Of a DNA stretch of 64,000 nt, positions 36,483 to 47,650 are shown in pieces; positions within the stretch are counted from its first letter, which is position 1; every line of letters begins with the position of its first letter. The notes under the pieces were generated by a model that saw only the letters and a list, made by a program, of their open reading frames with translations, ran no database searches and had not been told where the DNA came from. Both the position numbers and the translations under genes were made by a program. Where the stretch lies: positions 67,055,800 to 67,119,799 of the forward strand of contig NC_083341.1 in the NCBI RefSeq assembly GCF_019175385.1. The letters are read 5' to 3'. The DNA is from Lycium barbarum. Taxonomy: Eukaryota; Streptophyta; Magnoliopsida; Solanales; Solanaceae.

Positions 36483-38551
36483 TAGTCCCAATTGGACAAC
36501 AGTACATTTATATCACCGTAGGCATCTATGCCACATCAATGTACATGGGCCACCGTGGCCGACAAAATGATATACAAAACATAGGCCGACAAGGCCGGAC
36601 ATGTCTAACCATATACACATGACTACGAGCCTCTAGGAAGAGTATAACATATCACATGAGCGGGATAGGACCCCGCTATGCCCATAATTATATACACAAA
36701 AGAATACGTACCCAAAATGTATGGCTCCGGAGGAAATGGAGCTCTCTATTAAATCTCCGAATAGGCAGCTATGGATCAAGTCCGTCTCCCTGAGCACCTG
36801 CGGGCATGACGCAACGTCCACAAACAAAAGGACGTCAGTACGAAGAATGTACTGAGTATGTAAAGCATGATCAACATCGATATACAAGCATAATGAACAC
36901 CATATGAAATAGCATAGGAGGGGAGACAATAATATCATCGTCATAGTACTTACCTGCTTTTCGTAGGACTTTCCATTTTTCATACGTATTAGTACACCTA
37001 TGTCATCATTCGTATTCCATAATATTACTCGTACCCTACTTGTGCTCATATCAATATATATGTCCTCATTCGTATTCTTATACATAGTTTTATCACATTC
37101 ATATTCATATTATATACATAGTCCTTTCATATACATAGCATTTACATAGCATACCCGACCACATAGGATTGGTGTTTCGTACATATTTGGCCAACCAAGG
37201 CTCAAGGTTACTCATACCTGGCCCTACCAAGGCTTCAGGGTTATCCGTACCATCTGCAGATGTGTGCGCGCGTTTCGTAATCGTATACATACTTTATACA
37301 TATTCATATACATATATCCTACCCGGCGTTATAAGCTCGGGGTGTCATTATAGCCCTTCATAGGCACATGTGAATATAATAGCCCGTAGGCACCTTTAGC
37401 ATTATTATTATTATCATCGTCATCACTAACATCATCGTTTTCGCTACATCTCTATCTTATGCTTACTCGTCAAATGGGGTGCGTAGTACATTCGTAGCAC
37501 GTATCGAGGATCGTGAGCTTATGAGCTCGGAGTGTCAATCACTTGAATACAACATACTCATATAGAGGATTTAAGAGTTTGGCCAAGGAACCATGCCTTA
37601 TGAAAGAAGGGTTAGCCTTATATACCTCCTCGTCGAACTATTCTACACTTGCGCGTACTCCTTCGATGCTCAAGTTTGTACCTTCATTAATATAATAACA
37701 ATAGCCATTAGTCATTCACATTACCCACATTCCTCATTTTACCCTCCATTGACCATTTTAGTATATACTTCTACCATCCTAGTATTTCAACGCCCCAATA
37801 TGTTAACCAACGTATAAATATCACGAATCTTACCTTAGATGATGTAGGGACAAGCTTTGGTTGATAATACTTCACTTTGAGCAAAACCCTAGTATTTCTC
37901 CATTTGCATTTCTTGACTTGAATGGTATTTAATGGCTTGATTACACTTGATTCACTTGTTTATGTTGTTGGTGACTTATAATCCTTGAAAACTTATGAAA
38001 TAAATGTAGAGAGATGATTCTAGAGAGAAGTGGTGTAATGTAGAAATGAAATAAAACAAGTCTTGGTCCTCATATTTAATGAATTGAAAATCTGTGCTGA
38101 GGTGTACAGTAGTCGTCCATGGAGGTTTACGGTCCGTATTCCAGTTTACGGACCGTCCCTCGTGGTCGTCTTTAACCCTAAGCAGAACCAGAAACTTTGG
38201 CTGCATGCATGGTGATTTACGACCATGGTTTACGGGATGTAAATCACTTTACGGTCCGTCCTCCTGGTCGTATTTTACCACTTCTCAACTGGGCAGAAAG
38301 TTGAAACCTTGCATGGCAATTTACGACTGCCAGTTTATGGATCGTATTCCATTTTACGGTCCGTATTTTGCACTTTACGACCACTGGACAGTTTTGCCAA
38401 CTTTCAACTTTTCAAATTTCTCGTCTTTTCATTCTAATCATTCTCGTCTATATACGCACATTGCTCATGAAACATTATACACTCGCACTCCTCGCACACA
38501 TCACTAGTTCGTTTACTTGCGTACCAACGGGAAATTTTCCGAGGTGTAACA
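36483..38551 (-). mobile_element. Right part of the split array LTR
   Basis: It continues the LTR interrupted at 32892. It carries the covarying hairpin CGTCC/GGACG at 36815-36834. Between about 37590 and 37900 it has the variants shared with the unit 2 LTR. Confidence 0.9.
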
Positions 38552-39247
38552 AAAGCCATAAACAACCTCAAATGGGGACATGCCAATAGTACTATGAGGA
38601 CTCGATTATATGTAAATTCAACTAAAGGTAATTGATCTTCCCAAGGCGTTAACTTTTACTTGACCATGGACCTAAGTATAGAACCCAAAGTCTTATTCAC
38701 AACTTCGGTTTGGCCATCGGTTTGTGGGTGAAAAGAAGTAGAAAACAACAATCTAGTTCCAAGACGACCCCACAATGCTTTTCAAACGTGGCTAAGCAAT
38801 TAGAGTCCCTATCACTCACCATGGTCTTGGGAATACCATGAAATTTGACCACATTTCAACAAATAAAGATGTAGCATGAGATGCTTCATCACACTTATGA
38901 CATGCAATCAAGTGAGCCATCTTTGAGAATCGGTCAACAACAACAAAATTGCTATGTTGTTCCCTTTTCGTCCTTGGTAAGCCTAAAACGAAATCCATAG
39001 AAATGTCAAACTGAGGTCTTTGAGGGGTGGGGAGAGGGGTGTACAATCCATGGGAAAAAAAGCCTAGATTTAGCACTTCTACATTCAACACATTGGCCAT
39101 AAATTTTAGCAACATCATTACATATTTTTGGTCAATAAAATTGTTCTTCAAGTATTCCCATGGTTTTGTCAATTCCAAAATGACCCTTTAAACCCCATTG
39201 TGGCCCTCCATCACAAAAATTTCCCTCCAAGAGCTCGGCACACAAAG
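38552..39247 (-). pseudogene. Old Gypsy element: integrase fragment
   Basis: Translated minus-strand pieces show integrase core words ([17 protein letters not shown] and [17 protein letters not shown]). These are typical of a Gypsy integrase different from the Tekay copies nearby. Frameshifts and stops break it, and it is cut at 38551 by the array LTR. The rest of the integrase, its 3' LTR and the other half of the array target site are not seen to the left. Confidence 0.8.
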
Positions 39248-40338
39248 TCACTTGTCCTTAAATAAGAAACCATCAAATTTGGAGCAGGGAGTAGAAGATC
39301 TATCCCTAAGCCATCTTCCCCTTTCCCATTCTTCACAATCTTGAAAGATTTTAGCAAAGATGGGGTCCTTGGGATACAATGTCTTTAGACTCTCAAAACC
39401 CATCAATTTAGAAGACAAAGTATTAATCAAACTATGTTTTTGAGACAAGGCATCCACCACTACTTTTTCTTTTCCCTTTTTGTATTGAATTACATAAGGG
39501 AAAATTTCAAGGTGTTTCAAGGACTCATGATAGGTCCGAATGACAAATTCTTTAGGCCACAAGTAATGTTGCGAATTACCCAATGCTCTAATCAAAGCAT
39601 ATAATTCAAGATCATAGGTGGAATAATTCAAAGTCGCACCTTTAAGCTTTTCACTAAAATAGGCAATGGGTTTTTGGTCTTGCATCAAAACAACACCAAT
39701 ACATACTTTGCTAACATCACATTCAATTTCAAACATTTTATCAATGTCGGGTAATTGCAACGATGGTGTAGAACTAAGAATTTCTTTCAAGGACTCAAAT
39801 GCCATTACTTGCTCCTCACCTTAAGAAAAAGGTTTATCCTTTCGAATTACCTCGGTCAAGGGAGCAGCTATGGTGCTAAATCCTTTAACAAACCGCCTAT
39901 AGAAACTAATCAATCCATGAAAACTTCTAACATCACCAATGGATTTGGGAGTTGGCCAACTCTTTGTAGCGTCTATTTTAGATTCATCTACCTCAACCTA
40001 CCTTTGAGCTCACAACAAATCCCAAGAAAACAACTTCATCAACACAAAAAGAACATTTTTCTACATTAGCATGAAGTTGTTCTTGCCTAAGCACCTCAAA
40101 CACACAATTCAAGTGATCAACATGCTCATTCAAGGTCTTACTATACACCAAGATAACAACAAAGTACAAACCACAAATTTACCTATGAAAGGTTTCATCA
40201 CACGATTCATCAAACGCATAAAAGTACTAGGAGAATTATTGAGACCAAAAGGCATCACCAACCATTCATATAGAATAAATTTTGGTCTTGAATGCCTTTT
40301 TCCACTCATATCCGGGGTTCATCCGGATTTGATGATAT
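39248..40338 (-). pseudogene. Old Gypsy element: RT C-terminal half and RNase H
   Basis: 39248-39805 is open and matches the RT/RNase H join ([44 protein letters not shown]). Toward 40338 come degenerate RT palm and thumb words ([28 protein letters not shown]), with the YxDD region destroyed by a frameshift. It is the continuation of the RT half at 53060-53300. Confidence 0.8.
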
Positions 40339-40780
40339 CCACTTGTCACGACCCAAACCGGAGGTCTGCAAAGGATACCCGGGCCTTACTTGCTAGGTAC
40401 CATGATGACATATATTCGTAAACATATATGCGTACATAAGTGGGCCAGGAGGGCCGCCATGAGACGATCTGAGCAAAGTATAAAGGATGCTCAACAAAGG
40501 ACGACCCTAATATGATATACGAGCCTATAGGCCGACATGTACATTCGTATTTCAAACTATAGACCGACAAGGTCTTACAAAACATCTATATACCTGACAT
40601 TTGTCTACAAGCCTCTAAGGAATACATAACATCATAAGGTCGGGACAGGCCTCCATACCTATAAATATGCATACATATCCATACTGACTGACAAGGAAAC
40701 TTTGGAACAAGTGAAGTGCGACAACATTGTCTGCTGAGCTAGTATCCTACTGAGAGGGCCGTTAGCCCGTACATCAAGAC

Positions 40781-41452
40781 CTGCAAGCATGAAACAAAGC
40801 ATCCCCAGGAAAAGGGATGTCAGTACGAATAACGTGCCGAGTATGTAAGGCATAACATAACATAAAAAAGACATAAGAATAACATGAGACAAGGAAGAGT
40901 CAACCTGTGTATCTGAATGCTTCTGAGGGCCATGATATGCATAAGTTTTGTACATATGCATATATAACGCCCGGTCATACATATATATGCGTATATAACG
41001 CCATCAAGCCTCTGTGGGCATCCAATCTTATCATATCGGCCTCTGTGGGCACAATCATCATCATATACCAGCTGATCAGGTGGTGGTGCATATATAACGC
41101 CATAAACATTCCCATAACCTATATAGATATCATATAGTATACGCGTATATAACATATGTGGTCATGGTATATACATATATATACATAATGCATGAATGAT
41201 AAGAAGATAATCTAAATCTATCGGAGTGACATAAGGTCGTTGCACCTCTGATTAACATTATGGAACTAAAATCATCCACATAACTTACTTATAAGGATCA
41301 ATAACACATAAGACAAGATCCATATCATCATATAGAGTTTAAGAAACATAAGTTTCTAACATTTCTAAGAATAGAGCCGTTATGGATATCGTTCGTTTAC
41401 GTTTCATTTCATTCTGGTCATGCCAAAAGAAGGATGAATAGCCTTAACATAC
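40781..41452 (-). other. Putative LTR intron (outer solo LTR)
   Basis: In element sense AAG-GTATGTTAAGG starts at 41452. TACTGAC is at 40819-40825, the hairpin CATCC/GGATG follows, and the block ends CATGCTTGCAG-GT at 40781. At 672 bp it is the shortest putative intron of this set. Confidence 0.42.
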
Positions 41453-42589
41453 CTTATTCCGCTGAGTGCTCAATACCTCACAAGTAATCCTCCAAAAAAT
41501 TTCAACTCAATCTACAATACAAGGAGATCCACAATTAATGCTTAAGTAAAAGCTAAGTTTGTAACTTAAGTTAGTAGCATGTGTACGTAAATCCGGACAA
41601 CATCTCCCCTATAACAAGGGCCTCCTCCAAAATCATATGTCAACAACAACAACCATAGAAATCCAGCAAACATAAATGCCAATTACAAGATGCCATTCAA
41701 TAACAACAAGTCATTAACACTTCACGACGAGCGGCAAGCTCGGATTGGAACCCATATATCCCATATTACCCTTTATCAACTTGTTAATTTAACTTAACAA
41801 TATCCTCAACATTATAATAAAGTCACTCACTAGAAAATCCAGCCTTAAATCATACATACATATCAAGAAAACAGTTCATGTATCCAACTATTCTCAATTA
41901 GCAACTTCATGAACTAGTTTAAGTATAATCTATCCCTTTAGCTTAGCCAATATCTATGTAACCTTAAGCACAAGCAAGAACACAATATATTTACCTTTCA
42001 CAATAGCTTAAAGTTTAAATCCAAGTTACCTTGCTTACAACAACCCTCAATAGCAACAAAACATCATAAAGATGGCTTTCTTGTGCTCTTCACCTTTTTC
42101 CCTGTGGGTTTGTGTCACGACCCAACCCCGTGGGCCCTGACTGGTGCCCGAGCTGGACACCCGTACACACCTGTTTACCAAATCGACATAGCCATATCTT
42201 ATTCATATCCAACATATAATAATTTATACAGATATTACTCTGAAGCGGTCGCATATATCGTACATATCATACCGAAGCATAGACATAAGCATATATACAT
42301 ACAAGCCGTTGAGGCCATTATAGCAAATAGGATCACTTAGACGCAAACCACAGACATAACCGAACAATAGCGACCCACGACCCACATATATATCTACAGG
42401 CCTCTAACAAACACAACAGAATCATATGACGGGACAGGTGCCCGCCGTACCCCTGAATATACATATACATATACATATATACATAACGGATGAGTATGTA
42501 CCAAAATATGGGCTCCAGAACAAGGGAGCACTCCAAAGCAGCAGAATAGATAACCTAAGATGTCGGGTCTCTCACACGGACGTCTGCAC

Positions 42590-43835
42590 CTGCGGGCATG
42601 AAACGCAGCCCCCGGAGAAAGGGGGTCAGTACGGAATATGTATTGAGTATGTAAGGCATGAAATACAACTGAACAGATCATAACTGAAACAGAGATTACA
42701 GGAGTCAAGTATCATAATCAAGAAACCACTGTACCTGTGTAGTACGGAACAAAATCAAACATTTTCATATTACATACCGTACTCGGCCCATCCTGGGACT
42801 CGGTGAGTGAAATCATGTCATTATGTCATCATGGAAACAAGTATACATATACCGTACCCGTCCCGTTATGGGACTCGGTGAATGAAATCATGTCATCCTG
42901 CTTTCATATCATCATGCATGCATATACATATACATATACATATACATACCGTACCCGGCCCTCTAGTGAGGGGCTCGGTGAATGAAGTCATACCGTACCC
43001 GGCCCGTTATGGGACTCGGTAAATGAAATCATATCGTACCCGGCCCGTTATGAGACTCGGTAAATGAATCATGTGCATATATACCGTACCCGACCCATCA
43101 TGGGACTCGGTGCCATAATCACATCATCATATACATATAACATACCCGGCCCTCTAACGAGGGGCTCGGTGAACAATGCAGAGGAATACACACGATTACA
43201 TATCCTGGCCCGGGCTCAGTGAAGGACATACCGAGGCTTGCACGAACAGAGTAGTGCGTAATCATATGCACGTAAATCAAGACTCGCTAGACAAGTATGC
43301 TTATCGACATCTGATGGCTCAGAACAAATTTCAAGTCAATCGGAGTTAGTATGGGAAAGTTACAAGCTTTTGAAGTACAGAACGTTCTACGAACATTTCA
43401 AGAGCCCTTTTTGGAAAACCGAAGCAACAATCACATCAAGTACCTTTCGGGTATCGTACGGGTCAAATCAAATATATCCTTGGAACCATATGTACGTATC
43501 GGAACATGTTAAAAATTCATTAGAACTTATAAAACTCTTTTAGGAATCAAACTCTTTATGCACATCTCATTATTCAATCATATCGTAGGCTCAAACATAT
43601 TAAGCATACTCATACCCAGAAGTACGTGGGAATCGTAAATAGACTCGGGAACATATCAAATAAACTTCGGACATTATGGATACACGTCAAATCATGCGAA
43701 ACAACTTATGGAAATCAAAGACATTAGTCATCCTAGCGGCTCTAAGAATAGGAATTTATTTGCAATTGTACATATACGTCATTTATTCATTCCATCAAGA
43801 TCATGTCAAAAGAAAGAAAGGTGAGCCTTACATAC
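42590..43835 (-). other. Putative LTR intron (nested element, 3' LTR)
   Basis: It runs from AAG-GTATGTAAGGC (43835) to CATGCCCGCAG-GT (42590), with TACTGAC at 42625-42631. In the 5' LTR copy a 51-base mini-exon with TTGTAG before it can be drawn. In this copy the AG is AA, so this LTR may have lost that acceptor. Confidence 0.45.
42780..43225 (-). repeat. Tandem hairpin repeats in the nested element 3' LTR
   Basis: At least seven units contain GTACCCGGCCC - loop - GGGACTCGGT (+ strand). Inner stems vary: CCCGTTATGGG, CCCATCATGGG, CCCTCTAGTGAGGGG and CCCTCTAACGAGGGG. Confidence 0.75.
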
Positions 43836-45226
43836 CTTGCCCGCTTTCTATGCTAGTCCGAACTTAAGTCTTTCGCTTCACAAGATTTACAACCATATTC
43901 ATATGTGCCAAACATTAGCCATAGACAATTAGGGCCCAATTCTACACCAACATTTATTCTACAGAAATTTCGGCAGCATTTCCCCTGTAAATGCAACATC
44001 CCCGAGAATTCAACTCGGCCAAATATACAACAACAAATCCGAGAATTTAACTCGGCCAACTTAGCAACAACAATGCCAACAATTATTCCAACAATATCGG
44101 CGATCAATTCAAACACATTCCAACGTTCACAACTTCTTTCTACAAACTTTGACAATTTTCCATTTACGTTCAATTCATATTTGCTCATACATTCTAGTAC
44201 TAATCCGACGCCATTCAAACAATATTCAAGAATACTTCAAACAATCCGTACAATATTCAAATAATCCAACCTATATGCTATACCACCCGAAATCTTCCAA
44301 ATGGAATAAGAACAATAACAACACACTTTCTTTCTTCAATTTCATGAAATTTACCAACAATTCACACACTAACAACATTATTTTCCATATGTGCAAGAAC
44401 ACTATATTCCATTCACCTTAACTCCTAAAACAATTTTCCAACAATTACAACTTGAACTAGAATCATCAACTTTTCATTATCAACATAGAATCCACAACAA
44501 CAACAACTAAGACACTAAATAAAATAATTGAACCATTGTTCCTACACACCACATACATACACGGCCACCACACTATATCCATGTTTTCATGAATTTCACT
44601 TATTTCTACACACTACAACATACACAAACCTTCTATAACACATAAGAGAAGACTAATTCTTACCTTTTTCCTTTGATTTTCTTCTTGTCTTGAATTATGA
44701 GCTTGCAACCAAGAGTAGCTTTCTTGCTATAATAATTATACCACGTTGAAGAGGGTCTTGAACTTAGTAAGAACTCAAGAAAATTATAATTTTTGGATCA
44801 AGGATTGATGGCTTAATTTTTTTTTGCTTTTTCCTCTCCTTGGTCGAACCCTCTTGCTCTTGCTCTCACTTTTTGTTTTGTTTTGTTTTCTTGAAAGTTC
44901 TAATGAAAGACAAATAATAGGCCCTCTTTATTTATCTATTACATGAGTTAAATTTCCACATGGGCTTGGGCCCCTTTTTATGCCCTATGGCCGGCCACAC
45001 CCTTGGGCCTCTTTTTTTTTTTGGCCCAATTACTTTGGTTCATATTTTGTAAGTCATGAAACTAATTTCCAAAATTCCAATTTTTCCCTTAGCCTCCCTC
45101 CATATTTCCGCATCAATATTTTTCATAAACAACATATATATTAAATAAGATCACAATGTTGCCTTATCTCGTATTAGTCACAATTATTTCGATTTATCCA
45201 AATGTGCGAAATTACGGGATATAACA

Positions 45227-45265
45227 TCCTTCCCCCTTTAAAACATTCGTCCTCGAATGTTGGAC
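45227..45265 (-). other. Polypurine tract and palindrome of the nested element
   Basis: The minus strand has TAAAGGGGGAAGGA next to the LTR start TGTTATATCCC. Beside it is the same palindrome as in the array family (ACATTCG - TCCT - CGAATGT, about 45243-45260). Confidence 0.75.
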
Positions 45266-45328
45266 CGGTCTCATGGCGTATCGTAATACTTCGGGGAGAT
45301 CTCCTCTATAATTGTCACATATGATCAT

Positions 45329-45680
45329 TTAATATTCATGTCTTAGAAGCTTAAATTGCTTGTAGGCGTAGGAGATAATTAGGAACACTTCCTCTTCGTT
45401 TCTTCCTTCAGCTTCCCAGATCGTCTCCTCTCTATTATAATATGTTCGCATTACTTTAACCGGAACCACGTCTTTGGCATATAACTTCCTTAACTGACCA
45501 TCCGTTATAGACACAGACTATTCCTTATATGGTAGCTTCTTTGTCACTTAGATATCATTTCTATGAAATACTTGGGAAGGGTTACCAACACATTTGCGAA
45601 ACATGGGCACGTGGAAGACGGGATGTACCGCTTCTAATTTAGTGATAACTCTGACTCATATATGGCATATTCTATATTTT
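45329..45680 (-). pseudogene. Nested element: remnant of pol 3' end
   Basis: Minus-strand translation gives chromodomain-like words (GQLRKLYAKDVVPVKVMRTYYNREETIWEAEGRNEEE read with breaks). Next to it, sequence matches the [11 protein letters not shown] region of the array pol. It is heavily mutated and ends abruptly near 45680. Confidence 0.7.
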
Positions 45681-45689
45681 TTTGCGTTC

Positions 45690-47120
45690 ATCTCTTCAGT
45701 ACCCCTTTCGGGCTTTCCTCCAAATGTTACATTCTAAGTGCTTATCCAATAATGACTTTGTCGCTAATGAGCATAATGGTTATACCCCTTTCCAAGGCCA
45801 GTCATATCAGTATTCAAAATGTATATGCATGATATTATTTTGCCATTTATCGTCCTTCACAGTCCGACTATACTCATGACAACTTATGATTCGAATTCAA
45901 TTAATTTCTTAACTTGCAACACTTTTGGGGTTCTTGCCGCAACTTTTCTTTATTTCCTTTCTCTCACGTCCCTTAACGCCAGTATACCTGTCTGTAACTT
46001 CCTTGGATTGGTGATCGTTCCATCAGTCGTCATTCTTTGTTGGCTCTCCAACGTGTACTCCTTATAATTAGGAATTATTTCACGTTAATTATTCTTACTC
46101 TCTTTATTTCTTCCTGCTGGAACTCAGATCGTTATAATTCATTTCAAATCTAGTATGTTCTCCCCCCCTTTATTAAGAGGGTCTATATACGCCTATGATC
46201 TTTAAGTAACCATTGCCCTCCGCGATTTTTCTTACAATTGAAGTCCTTTCTTAGGGAATAGCTTCTTCTCTTGTCGTTTGTAGCATCGACTCCGAAGCTC
46301 GTAAGATATTACTTCTATTTGCGCGAATCGATTCCATTCTTAAGTCACCCTCCAAAAGGGTTTCTCTTATGTTCAAATCAATTGTATCAACATGGCTGTG
46401 TAATTATCTTTCCTTTGATAAGTAGTCAGTCGACTATCGCCAGCTTATTATAATGTCTTCCGTACTTCCCTATGCTTGTCCTATTCCCACCGTTAACCTT
46501 TTTCAAGTTTGTCACTTTTGTCCTATACTATTACATCCTAATTCCTTTACAAATCCGTCCTTCAAATTTTCACGCAAATAATTTCATGCTTTGCCCGTTG
46601 GTCCTCTTAGAGGCTCTGCTTAATTATGTTTCTTACTTGTCACTTTTCTGACATTTTGGTTTCCTTACCTTCCATCTACTTACTCTATTTCTTTCCCAGA
46701 TATCGTTGTATTAAAATTTTCTAATCTTACTTGTAGTGAAATCAGTATTCGTCTATTTCATAATGTCTGTACTATACCTTTTGCTTGTTTCTTGAATTCC
46801 GTTCAGTTAGTGTCTTCTATACATCGCAACACTGGTTACTATGATCCACCTGTCGATCGATCTGGTCATAAATAGGATGCCATACACATACACATACATT
46901 TATTTCCATTTTGCTTACAAAACATTTCTCAAACGCTTATTCAAACTTACTCTCATTCCAAAATTGTGTTGCGCTTTCTTCGCCTTCACCGACCTATGCT
47001 ACCTTAACCTACCTGACCTCTTTAAGGTGTCTAATCATTTCACATATTCTAATTTACTTTAGGTTACCCCAAATTTCCTATTTTTCTCTTGTATCTATAT
47101 TTGTGAAAATTTTAGTACAT
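45690..47120. other. Unclassified T/C-rich filler inside the nested element
   Basis: It lies where RT, RNase H and integrase would be expected. I could not align it to the array pol by eye, and its short frames look like chance. It may be very decayed pol or foreign sequence captured by the element. Confidence 0.4.
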
Positions 47121-47221
47121 TTCCCAGGGGGTCACCCATCCCAAAATTACTCTGACCCTAGCACGCTTAACCTTGAAACTTTAGTGCATTTCGATGCGTT
47201 AATGCCGGTATAATTGCACCC
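47121..47221 (-). ncRNA. 5S rRNA-like sequence, about 101 bp, 3' truncated
   Basis: The minus strand begins GGGTGCAATTATACCGGCAT and continues through GTTAAGCGTGCT, AGAGTA and GGATGGGTGACC to CCTGGGAA. It parallels plant 5S rRNA from position 1 to about 101, with clustered mismatches in the middle. The internal pol III A-box and C-box words are recognisable. The last about 19 nt are absent. It is either a 5S pseudogene or a 5S-derived segment such as those in Cassandra TRIM LTRs. No Cassandra LTR ends were found. Confidence 0.65.
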
Positions 47222-47478
47222 ACTACCCCGCACGACCTTTATCACGTAATTTAAGGCAAGTCGGGGTCTCAACAATTTCCGAAAGGTTCCCGTAGCGGGT
47301 CCCACTCCGATCTAGAGAGGATCCTTTATTTTTCTGACTGCGCAATTTCCGAGTTAGCCTCTTAAATTCTCAACATTCACTTGTCATCTGTATGTATAGC
47401 TACCTCAGACGGTCCTATCAATTTCGGGTTCTTATCCAGTTCTTCTAGCAATCGGGTGGGGGGGGGGGGGGGGGATAT
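47222..47478. other. Unclassified segment with a 17-G tract
   Basis: No coding match seen. A run of 17 G lies at 47458-47474, directly before the 86-bp tandem duplication. Confidence 0.5.
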
Positions 47479-47650
47479 ATAATAAAATAAAGTTTGAATC
47501 TATCAATGCATATCCATTTCAGTAGAAATTAATAGTATACCTGTAATCACGTCTGGTGACGCCTATAATAAAATAAAGTTTGAATCTATCAATGCATATA
47601 CATTTCAGTAGAAATTAATAGTATACCTGTAATCACGTCTGGTGACGCCT
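47479..47650 (-). repeat. 86-bp tandem duplication at the protease edge
   Basis: 47479-47564 and 47565-47650 are near-identical head-to-tail copies. They carry the start of the protease region (ASPDVITGIL). The normal ALIDPGS box does not follow, so pol is lost from here. Confidence 0.85.

Larger units (their letters stand above)
32759..38551 (-). mobile_element. Outer 5' LTR of copy 4, split by a solo LTR
   Basis: The two parts, 32759-32892 and 36483-38551, together equal the 2.2 kb LTR at 25433-27628. The inserted 32893-36482 is flanked by CTAGT on both sides. The LTR ends ...GTGTAACA at 38551. Beyond it lies integrase sequence of an older Gypsy element, the original target of this array. 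The donor-like block in this copy has decayed to GTATAT (near 37625). Confidence 0.9.
42113..45226 (-). mobile_element. 3' LTR of the nested element (3114 bp)
   Basis: It contains, in element sense from 45226 downward, a TA-rich possible TATA region near 44923-44934, a GTAAG site at 44663, an ACAGGGGAAATGCTGCC block near 43974-43990, a GTATGT block at 43835, hairpin repeats at 42780-43225 and the hairpin CCCCC/GGGGG at 42609-42625. Confidence 0.9.

Noticed and set aside
5294..38551. Envelope-like third ORF between pol and 3' LTR in the array elements
   Set aside because: Only about 200 bp separate the pol end from the PPT, with no open frame of useful size.
43676..44421. Small frames in the nested element LTRs (also 50653-51411)
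   Set aside because: They exist in both LTR copies only because the LTRs are duplicates. The AAC/CAA-rich sequence is non-coding in appearance.
47121..47480. A complete Cassandra TRIM
   Set aside because: Only the 5S-like part is recognisable. No paired LTR, PBS or TSD was found around it.
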